Source of the DNA: DATJUF01 sp035524095
Lineage (GTDB): Bacteria; Desulfobacterota; Binatia; Binatales; Binataceae
Assembly (NCBI GenBank): GCA_035524095.1
Contig: DATKPK010000215.1
Span: 1 to 8,127, forward strand
Length of the DNA stretch: 8,127 nt
Direction of reading: 5' to 3'
Shown here one piece after another: positions 1 through 6,403 of the stretch. The stretch's first letter is position 1, and the number at the start of each line of letters is the position of its first letter. The position numbers and the translations under genes were made by a program. Under the pieces are notes generated by a model that was given only the letters and a program-made list of their open reading frames with translations, was not told where the DNA came from and did no database searches.

Positions 1-2
1 CG

Positions 3-272
3 GCCGCACTGCTCCCTGCCAGCGCCGAGAAGGTGCCGGTGCCCAGCTCCGAAAGTGAATGGCTGCGGCTGCAAAAACAATCCGAATCAATCGACACCAA
101 TGTAATGGCGCCAACCCCCGAGACCCCGTTGAATTCGCCAACCGCACTCACCGTCGTCCCGCCGCCCCCGGCGAACGCTTCCAATCCGCTTTTCACCGAG
201 CCGTCGTTCAACGGGCAGCAGGCGGTTACGCCGCCTCCGCCTGGAACGCCGCGCCCCTCGCCGTATCAATAA
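3..272 (+). CDS. C-terminal end of an unidentified protein with a proline-rich tail (partial, cut by the left edge)
   Basis: The reading frame is open from the first bases of the window to TAA at 270-272, and no start codon with a convincing ribosome binding site lies inside it, so this is the last 89 or so residues of a longer protein. The visible part has a short charged stretch (SESEWLRLQKQSESID), followed by a low-complexity tail rich in Pro, Thr, Ala and Asn, with PPPP at two places and the ending PRPSPYQ. Such tails are common at the ends of periplasmic, envelope or secreted proteins, but nothing here identifies the family. GTG at 33 could be read as a start but has no ribosome binding site, and the frame continues upstream of it. 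No function is assigned. Confidence 0.65.
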   Translation, partial: AALLPASAEKVPVPSSESEWLRLQKQSESIDTNVMAPTPETPLNSPTALTVVPPPPANASNPLFTEPSFNGQQAVTPPPPGTPRPSPYQ

Positions 273-349
273 ACCCGTACTGCGGGGCCCTGCCGGTGCG
301 AGGCTGCGAGCATCCGGCCCAAAACTCTTAGGGCGGCGGTTGGCGATCC

Positions 350-1033
350 TCAGACTAGGTAATCGCTGACGAAGCCGCTCACGCCTTTGAGCATCGCGAG
401 AACTTCATTCCGGTCAATGCTGATGTTGCTTGAGCTTTCCGCCGCTCGCGTGAGCTCGATCCAATTCGCGATTCGCTTTGAAACCATCGTCGGGTAAACG
501 CCACCCTGCCAGAGCTTCTGATTGATCGCTGCGGCGTCGTCCAAATCTTCACGAAACGAAATCTTGCGATTGCGCGCATTGCGGCGTAGCACGTCCTCGA
601 TAATCGCGCCCGCAGCCACCAATGCTGCCGTCAGATTGCCGCGCTCGGCCATCCGCCGCGCGATCGCGATCAAATCGTTGAAAATATCTGATGCGACCAG
701 TTCCTCGACCCGTGCCACCCGTCCGAACGCGACATATTCGCGCACCGCACGCAGCACCGCTCGCCCCCGCACGACCGCACTCAAATACGGGCTGTCGCAG
801 CAGAAGTCATATTCGCGGGTATAAGCGCTCTCCACTCCGAACGCCTCTTGCAGGAACACCACACACCCGACCCGCCATTCGCGAAAGGTGCCGGCATCGA
901 CAAACTCCTGGCGCGACTCCGAATGGTAGCGAGTATTCACCAACTCATCGGCCTGTTCTAGCAGCCGGGCGAGGCGATCCTTGACCTTATCGAGGCTAAT
1001 CGTCATCGGCTTATTCGAGGGCAGATCGTTCAT
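350..1033 (-). CDS. HEPN-like domain protein of unknown function, divergent from the methylase remnant
   Basis: This is an intact gene for 227 residues. The N-terminal half starts with a helical stretch and has a conserved-looking segment around residues 47-70 (GTFREWRVGCVVFLQEAFG). The C-terminal half resembles a helical HEPN-like family: IFNDLIAIARRMAERGN (117-133), then AALVAAGAIIEDVLRR (136-151), and a Trp-containing helix at 191-200. From memory, relatives carry an Rx4H RNase-type motif at this last helix (RNAADH-like). Here the aligned residues read TRAAESSS, so the expected Arg and His both appear to be replaced and the protein may not be an active RNase. Proteins of this family are often found beside restriction-modification or toxin-antitoxin genes, which fits the divergent type ISP remnant 118 bp away. 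The start is ATG at 1033; the second Met (residue 10) is an alternative, since neither has a strong ribosome binding site. Family placement is inference; coding status is fairly secure. Confidence 0.82.
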   Translation of the reverse strand: MNDLPSNKPMTISLDKVKDRLARLLEQADELVNTRYHSESRQEFVDAGTFREWRVGCVVFLQEAFGVESAYTREYDFCCDSPYLSAVVRGRAVLRAVREYVAFGRVARVEELVASDIFNDLIAIARRMAERGNLTAALVAAGAIIEDVLRRNARNRKISFREDLDDAAAINQKLWQGGVYPTMVSKRIANWIELTRAAESSSNISIDRNEVLAMLKGVSGFVSDYLV

Positions 1034-1151
1034 ATCCTGATTCGAACCCAGCTGCTCATTCCGCTCAGCTCCGCTCGCGTTGCGGCCTTAGCTTAAAGGC
1101 GGCAGCGCCGATCGGGCAAGCCGTCTAACTCAGCCCCACTCACCTGATGAT

Positions 1152-3843
1152 ATGCCGGACGGTATCATTCCGATCAGGCAAATCGCCTCTAAGCAGCCGC
1201 ACTCCAACTCGGATACTTCGGACTCACTGGGCTCTCGTACTTCTGTCCTTGCCGAATTGTTCCATCAGGCGAGCAATCCGGTGTCGCTCGAAGGTCTCAA
1301 TCTTCCCGAAGTGCTCGATTGGACCGGCGCGGCGCTCAACCGCATTGACCGCGCTGTGTTTTTCACCGCGTTCCAGCAGCATCATGCGGTGCAATATTTC
1401 TATGAACCGTTTCTTGAAGCCTTCGACCCTGAGCTCCGCGAGCAACTCGGCGTCTGGTACACGCCGCACGAGGTCGTCCGCTACATGGTCGCGCGTGTCG
1501 ATCGCGTTCTGCGCGAGGATCTCGAATTGCCCGACGGTCTCGCCGACCCGAACGTTTACATTCTAGACCCATGCTGCGGCACCGGCTCCTACCTCATCGA
1601 AGTCCTAAATCAAATCGCCGCGACGCTCCGCGCGAAAGGCGGCGATGCGCTCACCGCTCAGGAAATCAAACGCGCCGTGATGGGCCGGGGCTTCGGCTTC
1701 GAGCTTCTCCCCGCACCGTTCGTGGTCGCCCACTTGCAGATAAGTCTTTTGATGCAGCAGCTCGGAGCGCCTTTTTCGGAAACCAAAAAGGAGCGGGCCG
1801 CCGTCTATCTCACCAACGCCCTCACTGGCTGGGAACCACCCGACGGTTCGAAGCCTCAAATGCTGCTGGCCTTCCCCGAACTTCTCCGGGAGCGCGACGC
1901 CGCAGAGCGGGTTAAGCAGACCACTCCGATTCTCGTGATTCTAGGCAATCCGCCTTATAATGGGTTCGCCGGTGTCGCCATTGCAGAGGAACGTGACCTG
2001 TCAGAGGCCTACCGCACCACCAACCGCGCGCCCAAACCGCAAGGCTAGGGCCTGAATGATTCGTACGTCCGCTTCTACCGGATGGCCGAGCGGCGCATTG
2101 TTGAAAGGACCGGCAAAGGCATCGTCTGCTTCATCTCTCAAATTACTCCTGGCTCGATGGACTCTCATTTACCGGCATGCGCGAGCGCTATCTTCAACAG
2201 TTCGACCGTATCTGGATCGACTGCCTCAACGGCGACAAATATAAGACCGGCAAACTCACTCCTGAAGGGCAGTCCGACCCAAGTATTTTCTCCACCGAGT
2301 TTAACCGCGAAGGCATCCAGGTCGGAACTTCTATCTCCCTTCTCGTGCGCCGCTCACGATCCGTCAGCGCTGATACAATCCATTTCCGCGATCTCTGGGG
2401 CAAGGCGAAACGCCTTCAACTGATCGAAGAACCGGAAACTGGCGCGCAACCGAAATACCATAAGGTTGATCCCCGCGTGAGCTTGGGCTGCCCTTCCGGC
2501 CCTTGTTAGTCGCGACTAACTATTTGTCTTGGCCGCTCTTGCCAGAGCTTTTCCCATTCTCATTTCCGGGCGTAAAGACCAGCCGCGACGAATTGGTCAT
2601 GGACATCGATCGCAATCGCCTGATCGAGCGGATGAAGCAATATTTCGATCCAGATCTTAGCGATGCTGAAATTCGCTCGTTCTTACGGCAATGACGGACG
2701 CGGCGCGATTCGATGCCCGAAAAACGCATCGATATCTCGTGCAGCGCGGCTTCAAGCCCGAAAATGTCGTGCGCTACTGTTATCGCCCGTTCGATAATCG
2801 TTGGCTTTTATTGGGAGCCTGAAACGAAGCTTCTCGACGAGAAGCGTCCCGGTTACTTCCCCCACATCTTTGAAGGCAACATTTGGTTGGCAGGCGTCCA
2901 GCAAAACCGTAAGAGCTTCGAACCACCAGTAATCACCAGTAAACTTTGTTCACTTCACATCATCGAGCGCGGCGCGAATCTCTTTCCTGCCTTCCTTCAT
3001 GTGCCAACGCTCGACTCGTAGCGGCAACCCAATCTTTCACGTAACGCTCTGGCGTTCTTGCGTCATCAGGCTCTCCGCAGAAACGGCTTGGAAATCTTGT
3101 TTCATCATCTCGTCGCGATTCTATATTTGCCACTTTATGCTAAGTCTAATGCCACTGCCCTGCAGCAGGATTGGCCTCGCATCCCGCTTCCCAGTTCCAA
3201 AGAACAACTAATCCATTCCGCTGAACTCGGCCGCCAAATAGCTAGCCTCTTCGACACGGATAACCCCGTCGCTCATGTCACCACAGGTACCGTCGGCCCT
3301 GAACTCGCTGCCATCGCAATCGTCTCTCGTTCCGGCGGCGGCGCATTAAATCCCGACGCGGGCGACCTTGATGTGACTGCCGGATGGGGCCACTCGGGTA
3401 CTGGCGGCGCGGTTATGCCCGGTCGTGGCAGAGCCATCGAAGGCGACTACAGCGCGCAGGAGCGCGAAAGCATTCTTCGAGCTGCATCGGCACTTGGCCT
3501 GTCTGATGAAAAGGCGCTCTCGTTACTCGGCGGCCACAGGTTCGACGTCTATCTGAACAACTTCGCCTACTGGAAAAACCTCCCGGCCCGCGTCTGGGAA
3601 TACCGCGTTGGCGGCTATCAGGTGATCAAGAAGTGGCTCAGCTACCGCGAGCGCGGGATTCTCGGTCGCAGTTTGACGATTGACAAGACGCATTACGTCA
3701 CGGCGATGGCGCGCCGCATCGCCGCCATCCTGCTTCTCCAATCTCAACTCGACACCAACTACCAGACCGTTACTCAGTCAACCTATCCATGGCCAAGTTC
3801 AAACGGTGCTTTGTCCGACAACCCATCCCCCACACCACGCTGA
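1152..3843 (+). pseudogene. Broken type ISP restriction-modification DNA methylase (N6-adenine methyltransferase remnant)
   Basis: One gene can be followed through three frames. Piece 1 (1152-2048) contains the AdoMet-binding methylase: YEPFLEAFDP and GVWYTP (residues 83-105), motif I DPCCGTG (139-145), FGFELLPAPFVVAHLQ, and catalytic motif IV NPPY (266-269). The rest, collinear with intact type ISP relatives as I recall them, is: GLNDSYVRFYRMAERRI (from 2049), a frame change near 2140 to WLDGLSFTGMRERYL and GDKYKTGKLTPEG, a change at 2488 to the SFPGVKTSRDEL part, a change near 2690 to MTDAARFDARKTHRYL, and a change at 2806-2809 to YWEPETKLLDEKRPGYF. The C-terminal target-recognition part (3058-3843) has GGGALNPDAGDLDVTAGWGH and GGYQVIKKWLSYRERGILG. 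In-frame amber codons lie at 2046-2048 and 3019-3021. About 900 codons remain. Homology seems to begin only near residue 31, so the 5' part (which in relatives holds further upstream domains) appears deleted. As it stands no full-length enzyme can be made, though piece 1 could encode a methylase fragment. Confidence 0.92.
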
Positions 3844-3955
3844 TTCCATCTCGTCAAGGATGAAATCCTTCACCTTTCGTTGTCGCAATCACCAATCCTG
3901 TTGATGCTGTTTCAGTATCGCGCGTTTCACCCGCCTTTTCTTAAAACACCAACTC

Positions 3956-3989
3956 TGCAACGGATGTTTCACGTGAAACATCCGTTGCA
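3956..3989. promoter_or_regulatory. parS: parS site 1 inside a perfect 34-bp palindrome (ParB-binding centromere)
   Basis: Positions 3965-3980 read TGTTTCACGTGAAACA, an exact match to the 16-bp parS consensus established in Bacillus subtilis and conserved across most bacterial phyla. The symmetry continues on both sides: the left flank TGCAACGGA is mirrored exactly by TCCGTTGCA, giving a perfect palindrome over all 34 bases, broken only at 3955/3990. By established knowledge, ParB binds such sites as a dimer, loads in a CTP-dependent way and spreads to form the partition complex that organises and segregates the origin region. A 16-bp exact match is not expected by chance in 8 kb (about 2 in a million). 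Confidence 0.95.
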
Positions 3990-4023
3990 ATCCATAGCCT
4001 AGACTTTTTCGGCTAATGCATCT

Positions 4024-4052
4024 TCGCCGCACACTACCCACCACTGCGGCGA
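4024..4052. repeat. Inverted repeat between the two parS sites
   Basis: TCGCCGCA at 4024-4031 is mirrored perfectly by TGCGGCGA at 4045-4052, with a 13-base spacer (CACTACCCACCAC) rich in C and A. A second, shorter inverted repeat, TAGCC (3995-3999) and GGCTA (4011-4015), lies just left of it. They could be protein-binding sites or an RNA hairpin. There is no U-tract directly behind them, so they are not a convincing terminator. Confidence 0.6.
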
Positions 4053-4060
4053 CCTATTTC

Positions 4061-4094
4061 TGCGATCGATGTTTCACGTGAAACATCGATCGCA
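4061..4094. promoter_or_regulatory. parS: parS site 2 inside a second perfect 34-bp palindrome
   Basis: Positions 4070-4085 are again exactly TGTTTCACGTGAAACA. The flanks are TGCGATCGA on the left and its exact mirror on the right, so this is also a 34-bp perfect palindrome, broken at 4060/4095. Its outer ends (TGC...GCA) match those of site 1, but the inner flank differs (GATCG instead of AACGG). The centre lies between 4077 and 4078, exactly 105 bp from that of site 1, which is about ten turns of B-DNA. Two sites this close suggest a real partition locus rather than a chance match. Confidence 0.95.
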
Positions 4095-4172
4095 CCCTCA
4101 ACTGCAAGGCCCTGCCACAAGCCTGTTAACCTCCCACCCGGTAATCCATCGACCTATTGGTCCATACCGCCC

Positions 4173-4199
4173 TTGGCCTATCCCTGTTTGCGGTATAAT
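4173..4199 (+). promoter_or_regulatory. Probable sigma70-type promoter of the CoA-transferase gene
   Basis: A perfect -10 hexamer TATAAT lies at 4194-4199, about 90 bases before the gene. The best -35 candidate is TTGGCC at 4173-4178 with a short 15-base spacer, so the -35 part is weak and activation by another factor is possible. The leader that follows contains two hairpins. Confidence 0.45.
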
Positions 4200-4213
4200 T
4201 TGACCACTCGGCG

Positions 4214-4261
4214 CCGCCGTTAGGCGGTAGTCGGGCAAGCGCGAATCCCACGCGGGAATTC
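4214..4261 (+). promoter_or_regulatory. Two hairpins in the CoA-transferase leader
   Basis: The first is CCGCC (4214-4218), loop GTTA, GGCGG (4223-4227). The second pairs GAATCCC (4243-4249) with GGGAATTC (4254-4261), leaving one bulged A and a four-base loop. They sit between the -10 box and the ribosome binding site and could affect mRNA stability or translation. No known riboswitch family is recognised. Confidence 0.35.
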
Positions 4262-4271
4262 ACGGAACTTC

Positions 4272-4282
4272 GAGGAGCGAGG
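4272..4282 (+). promoter_or_regulatory. Overlapping ribosome binding sites that leave two possible CoA-transferase starts
   Basis: GAGGAG at 4272-4277 is 6 bases before TTG 4284, and GAGG at 4279-4282 is 7 bases before ATG 4290. The starts are in frame and differ by only two residues (Met-Ala). Confidence 0.6.
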
Positions 4283-4289
4283 TTTGGCG

Positions 4290-5624
4290 ATGGCATCTTC
4301 GTTTACGGCTGAACTCAAACGCAAAACTGTATCGGCGGATCAGGCGGTAGCAACCGTCTCCTCCGGCAACTGGATCGATTATGGCTTCGGTATCGCCCAG
4401 CCCGACCTCCTCGACCAGGCGCTTGCGGCGCGCATCAGTCGCCTCGAAAACGTGAAGCTGCGCGGCACCCTGGCGCTGCGTCCCCGGGCGGTCATCGAGG
4501 CCGACCCCGATTCACGCCACATCGCCTATTATTCCTGGTATTTTTCCGGCCTCGAGCGGCGGATGCACGATCGCGGCCTCTGTCATCATATCCCGATGAA
4601 CTTTGGCGAAGCCCCTGACTACTATCGGCGCTTCGTCGATGTTGACGTCGCGATGTTCAAAGCCGCTCCTATGGACGAGCATGGCTTTTTCAACTTCGGC
4701 GGCGCGATCAGCTACGAGAAGGCGCTGACCGAAAAAGCTCGCTGTGTCATCGTCGAAACTGACGCGAGTACGCCTTACGTCTTCGGCGTCGAAAACGGTG
4801 TTCATATCAGTGCGGTTGACTATGTAGTCGATGGTGGCATGGGCAGCATGCCGGAATTGAAAAATCCACCCGCCGGCCCCGTCGAGCGCCGCGTCGCCGA
4901 ATTGATTGCGGCTGAAATCGCCGACGGCGCCTGCCTGCAAATTGGTATTGGCGCGATGCCCAATGCGGTATGCGAATTACTAGTCGATTCTCCAATCAAA
5001 GATCTCGGCGTGCATACTGAGATGTTTGTCGACTCGCTGATGAGTCTCTATCAATCCGGCAAAGTCACCGGCGCGCATAAGGCCCTTGACCGTTATCAGA
5101 TGGCGTACTGTTTTGCGGCAGGGTCCGCCGAACTGTATCGTTTTCTCGACCGCAATCCCGCATGCTTTGGCGGCCCGGTTGACTATACCAACTTGCCCCA
5201 TCGGATTATGCAAAACGATAAGGCAGTAGCTATTTGCAATGCTGCCCAGATTGACCTGACTGGTCAGGTTTGCGCCGAAACCGCCGGTATTCGCCAGATC
5301 AGCGGTACTGGCGGCCAGCTTCAGTTTATCCGTGGCGCTTACGCCTCGCGCGGCGGTAAAGCTTTTATCTGTTTGTCCTCCACATATGAGCGCAACGGCC
5401 AGCGAGCGAGCCGTATCGTTGCGCGCATCATGGACGGCAATGTCGTTACGACTCCACGCACAGATGTAATGTATGTCGTTACCGAATTTGGGATGGTTAA
5501 CTTAAAGGGCAAATCTGTTCCCGAACGCGCCCGTGCACTTATTAGTATTGCCCATCCCGATTTCCGTGAAGAACTCCAGCGGACCGCCCACGAATATCAT
5601 TTGCTGCCGCGCAAGTTATTTTGA
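4290..5624 (+). CDS. Acetyl-CoA hydrolase/transferase family protein (4-hydroxybutyrate/butyrate CoA-transferase-like)
   Basis: This is an intact cytoplasmic enzyme of 444 residues (446 from the alternative TTG at 4284), the usual length for the family. Family I/II-type CoA-transferases of this group move CoA between an acyl-CoA and acetate or another short acid through a glutamyl-CoA thioester. Visible hallmarks, numbered from the TTG: the N-terminal substrate domain with FKAAPMDEHGFFNFG (125-139); IGIGAMPNAVCELL (220-233); the active-site motif LGVHTEMFVD (241-250), in which Glu246 is the expected catalytic glutamate; and the CoA-binding loop region SGTGGQLQFIRGA (340-352). The C-terminal end has TEFGMVNLKGKSVPERA, typical of the family. 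The ribosome binding site GAGGAG (4272-4277) suits TTG 4284 at 6 bases and GAGG (4279-4282) suits ATG 4290 at 7 bases; I prefer ATG. The exact acids used cannot be read from sequence. The gene stands alone, between the parS cluster and a convergent ftsB-like gene. Confidence 0.95.
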   Translation: MASSFTAELKRKTVSADQAVATVSSGNWIDYGFGIAQPDLLDQALAARISRLENVKLRGTLALRPRAVIEADPDSRHIAYYSWYFSGLERRMHDRGLCHHIPMNFGEAPDYYRRFVDVDVAMFKAAPMDEHGFFNFGGAISYEKALTEKARCVIVETDASTPYVFGVENGVHISAVDYVVDGGMGSMPELKNPPAGPVERRVAELIAAEIADGACLQIGIGAMPNAVCELLVDSPIKDLGVHTEMFVDSLMSLYQSGKVTGAHKALDRYQMAYCFAAGSAELYRFLDRNPACFGGPVDYTNLPHRIMQNDKAVAICNAAQIDLTGQVCAETAGIRQISGTGGQLQFIRGAYASRGGKAFICLSSTYERNGQRASRIVARIMDGNVVTTPRTDVMYVVTEFGMVNLKGKSVPERARALISIAHPDFREELQRTAHEYHLLPRKLF

Positions 5625-5674
5625 ACTGAATGCTGCGGAATTTCAGGCGATATACTCACTATAAGCTGTAGTCA

Positions 5675-5689
5675 GAAGCTACGAGCTTC
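5675..5689. terminator. Small hairpin between convergent genes, possible weak bidirectional terminator
   Basis: GAAGCT (5675-5680), loop ACG, AGCTTC (5684-5689) is a perfect 6-bp stem, followed on the plus strand by the AT-rich ATTTATT. It overlaps the stop codon of the minus-strand ftsB-like gene. It lies where both convergent transcripts should end, but the stem is short and no run of T is present, so this is a tentative call. Confidence 0.35.
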
Positions 5690-6041
5690 ATTTATTGTCT
5701 ATTGGCGCCGAGCTGTCGCCGCCCTCGTAAGAGCCATCGGCTGAGCTGTTGGGAAAGCGGTAAATCAATTCATCTGGCCGTACATATCCCAGTTCCTGAT
5801 GGATGAGACGCTGTAGGTAGGCGTCATCCGAATGCAGCCGGGTGATCGTTTCTTTCCTCTGGGCATTCTCAATTTGCAAATGATCGCGCGTCTGCTCAAG
5901 TTGCGCGCGATCACGTCTGAGCACCGTCAGGTCCCAAAGCCCTGCAGGGTTGATGAGGCAATCGAGCTCGATCAGTATCAGCACTATTAGCAGAATTAGA
6001 TTGAGACCCGCCGAGCTCACTGTAAAACTTAATTTCGCCAT
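5688..6041 (-). CDS. ftsB: Septum formation initiator, FtsB/DivIC family cell-division protein
   Basis: The protein has 117 residues with the classic FtsB/DivIC layout: a short cytoplasmic N-terminus, one membrane-spanning segment (about 11-31, LNLILLIVLILIELDCLI), then a periplasmic coiled coil (about 40-80, rich in Leu, Gln, Glu and Arg), and the family signature HQELGYVRPDELIYRFP at 81-97. By family knowledge it forms a membrane complex with FtsL and FtsQ (DivIB) that controls septal peptidoglycan synthesis at the division site. The hydrophilic tail after residue 98 (SSADGSYEGGDSSAPIDNK) is probably disordered. ATG at 6041 is preceded on the minus strand by TAAGG at suitable distance. In many bacteria this gene follows eno; here no eno is next to it, since the upstream neighbour is the divergent small Lys-rich gene. 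The family is certain; whether the name ftsB or divIC is used is convention. Confidence 0.94.
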   Translation of the reverse strand: MAKLSFTVSSAGLNLILLIVLILIELDCLINPAGLWDLTVLRRDRAQLEQTRDHLQIENAQRKETITRLHSDDAYLQRLIHQELGYVRPDELIYRFPNSSADGSYEGGDSSAPIDNK

Positions 6042-6178
6042 CTGTTTGGCCTTAATCGGAGCTGATCATTCGGTACAAGCCGAGCTTATGAATGAACGGG
6101 ATTCTGTTTCGAGGAAAGCCAGAATAAACATGCGCTTCCTCGATTTTAGAATTTCTTTATAAAGATAGACGAAAGCTC

Positions 6179-6207
6179 TTGAATCCGCCATAACGCGTTT
6201 CTATAAT
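6179..6207 (+). promoter_or_regulatory. Near-consensus sigma70 promoter for the Lys-rich small gene
   Basis: TTGAAT at 6179-6184 and a perfect TATAAT at 6202-6207 are separated by 17 bases, the optimal spacer. Transcription would start near 6214 and give a leader of about 75 bases. This is the strongest promoter seen in the window and points to high, probably constitutive expression. Confidence 0.85.
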
Positions 6208-6217
6208 GCCCGCAACC

Positions 6218-6237
6218 GATGGGCAACGCGGCCCATC
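6218..6237 (+). promoter_or_regulatory. Perfect hairpin in the leader of the small gene
   Basis: GATGGGC (6218-6224), loop AACGCG, GCCCATC (6231-6237): a perfect 7-bp stem a few bases after the predicted transcription start. A 5'-terminal hairpin of this type commonly protects short, abundant mRNAs from decay. There is no U-tract, so it is not a terminator. Confidence 0.6.
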
Positions 6238-6274
6238 CACAATTTCGGCGCTCGCCCAGCAGCAGCGACCGTAC

Positions 6275-6280
6275 AGGAGA
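6275..6280 (+). promoter_or_regulatory. Strong ribosome binding site of the small Lys-rich gene
   Basis: AGGAGA lies 7 bases before ATG 6288. It decides the start of a gene too short for most gene callers. Confidence 0.85.
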
Positions 6281-6287
6281 ATAGCTT

Positions 6288-6395
6288 ATGCCAGCAGCAA
6301 AGAAACCGGCTGCCAAAACAGCCAAATCCAAACCGAAACTCAAGAGCACGATGGCGAAGAAAAAGGCCACCAAGAAGCCCGTCAAAAAGAAGTAG
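6288..6395 (+). CDS. 35-residue Lys/Ala-rich basic peptide, histone H1 tail-like
   Basis: The peptide begins MPAAKKPAAKTAKSKPKLK and ends KKKATKKPVKKK. Roughly 45% of residues are Lys, with Ala, Pro, Thr and Ser filling most of the rest and no acidic or aromatic residue. This composition matches the C-terminal tail of eukaryotic histone H1 and the bacterial AAKK-repeat nucleoid proteins, so binding to DNA or RNA by charge is likely (inference). Support for a real gene is strong: consensus promoter, AGGAGA site, ATG, TAG, structured 3' region and intrinsic terminator all in order within 350 bp. A long open frame on the opposite strand (6146-6385) is only the mirror of the Lys codons. Alternatively the transcript may act chiefly as RNA and the peptide be secondary. 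Confidence 0.82.
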   Translation: MPAAKKPAAKTAKSKPKLKSTMAKKKATKKPVKKK

Positions 6396-6403
6396 TCTTT
6401 TAA

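Larger units (their letters stand above)
3844..4289. other. Intergenic region with a centromere-like parS cluster and the CoA-transferase leader
   Basis: There is no credible gene in these 446 bases. The left end has a short hairpin (AAGGAT, loop GAA, ATCCTT, 3856-3870), which could be a weak terminator for the methylase remnant but lacks a U-tract. The middle holds two parS palindromes and other inverted repeats. The right end holds the probable promoter and leader of the downstream CoA-transferase gene. The GC content drops and symmetric sequence is dense compared with the flanking genes. Confidence 0.8.

Noticed and set aside
285..320. GC-rich potential stem after the first partial gene (GGGCC / GGCCC with inner CCGG pairing)
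   Set aside because: No run of T follows, the pairing is interrupted, and in GC-rich DNA such pairing is common.
1039..1050. GATTCGAACCC, resembling the complement of a tRNA T-arm
   Set aside because: No acceptor, anticodon or D-arm can be folded around it on either strand, and it abuts the start of the HEPN-like gene.
1152..3843. Several independent small genes in the methylase region
   Set aside because: The pieces are collinear parts of one type ISP methylase; reading them as separate genes gives out-of-family N-terminal ends at each break.
3923..3929. GTTTCAC, half a parS site (another half-site lies near 7714)
   Set aside because: A seven-base half-site without the mirrored half is expected by chance; ParB needs the palindrome.
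1112..4238. Shared 9-base word TCGGGCAAG at 1112-1120 and 4230-4238, both near AGGCGG
   Set aside because: Surrounding bases and spacing differ; too short to call a repeat element.
4512..4940. 142-residue minus-strand frame inside the CoA-transferase
   Set aside because: Antisense shadow of an intact, well-conserved gene.
6110..6142. CGAGGAA / TTCCTCG inverted repeat followed by ATTTTAG
   Set aside because: The loop is 19 bases, the T-tract is short, and no plus-strand gene ends here.
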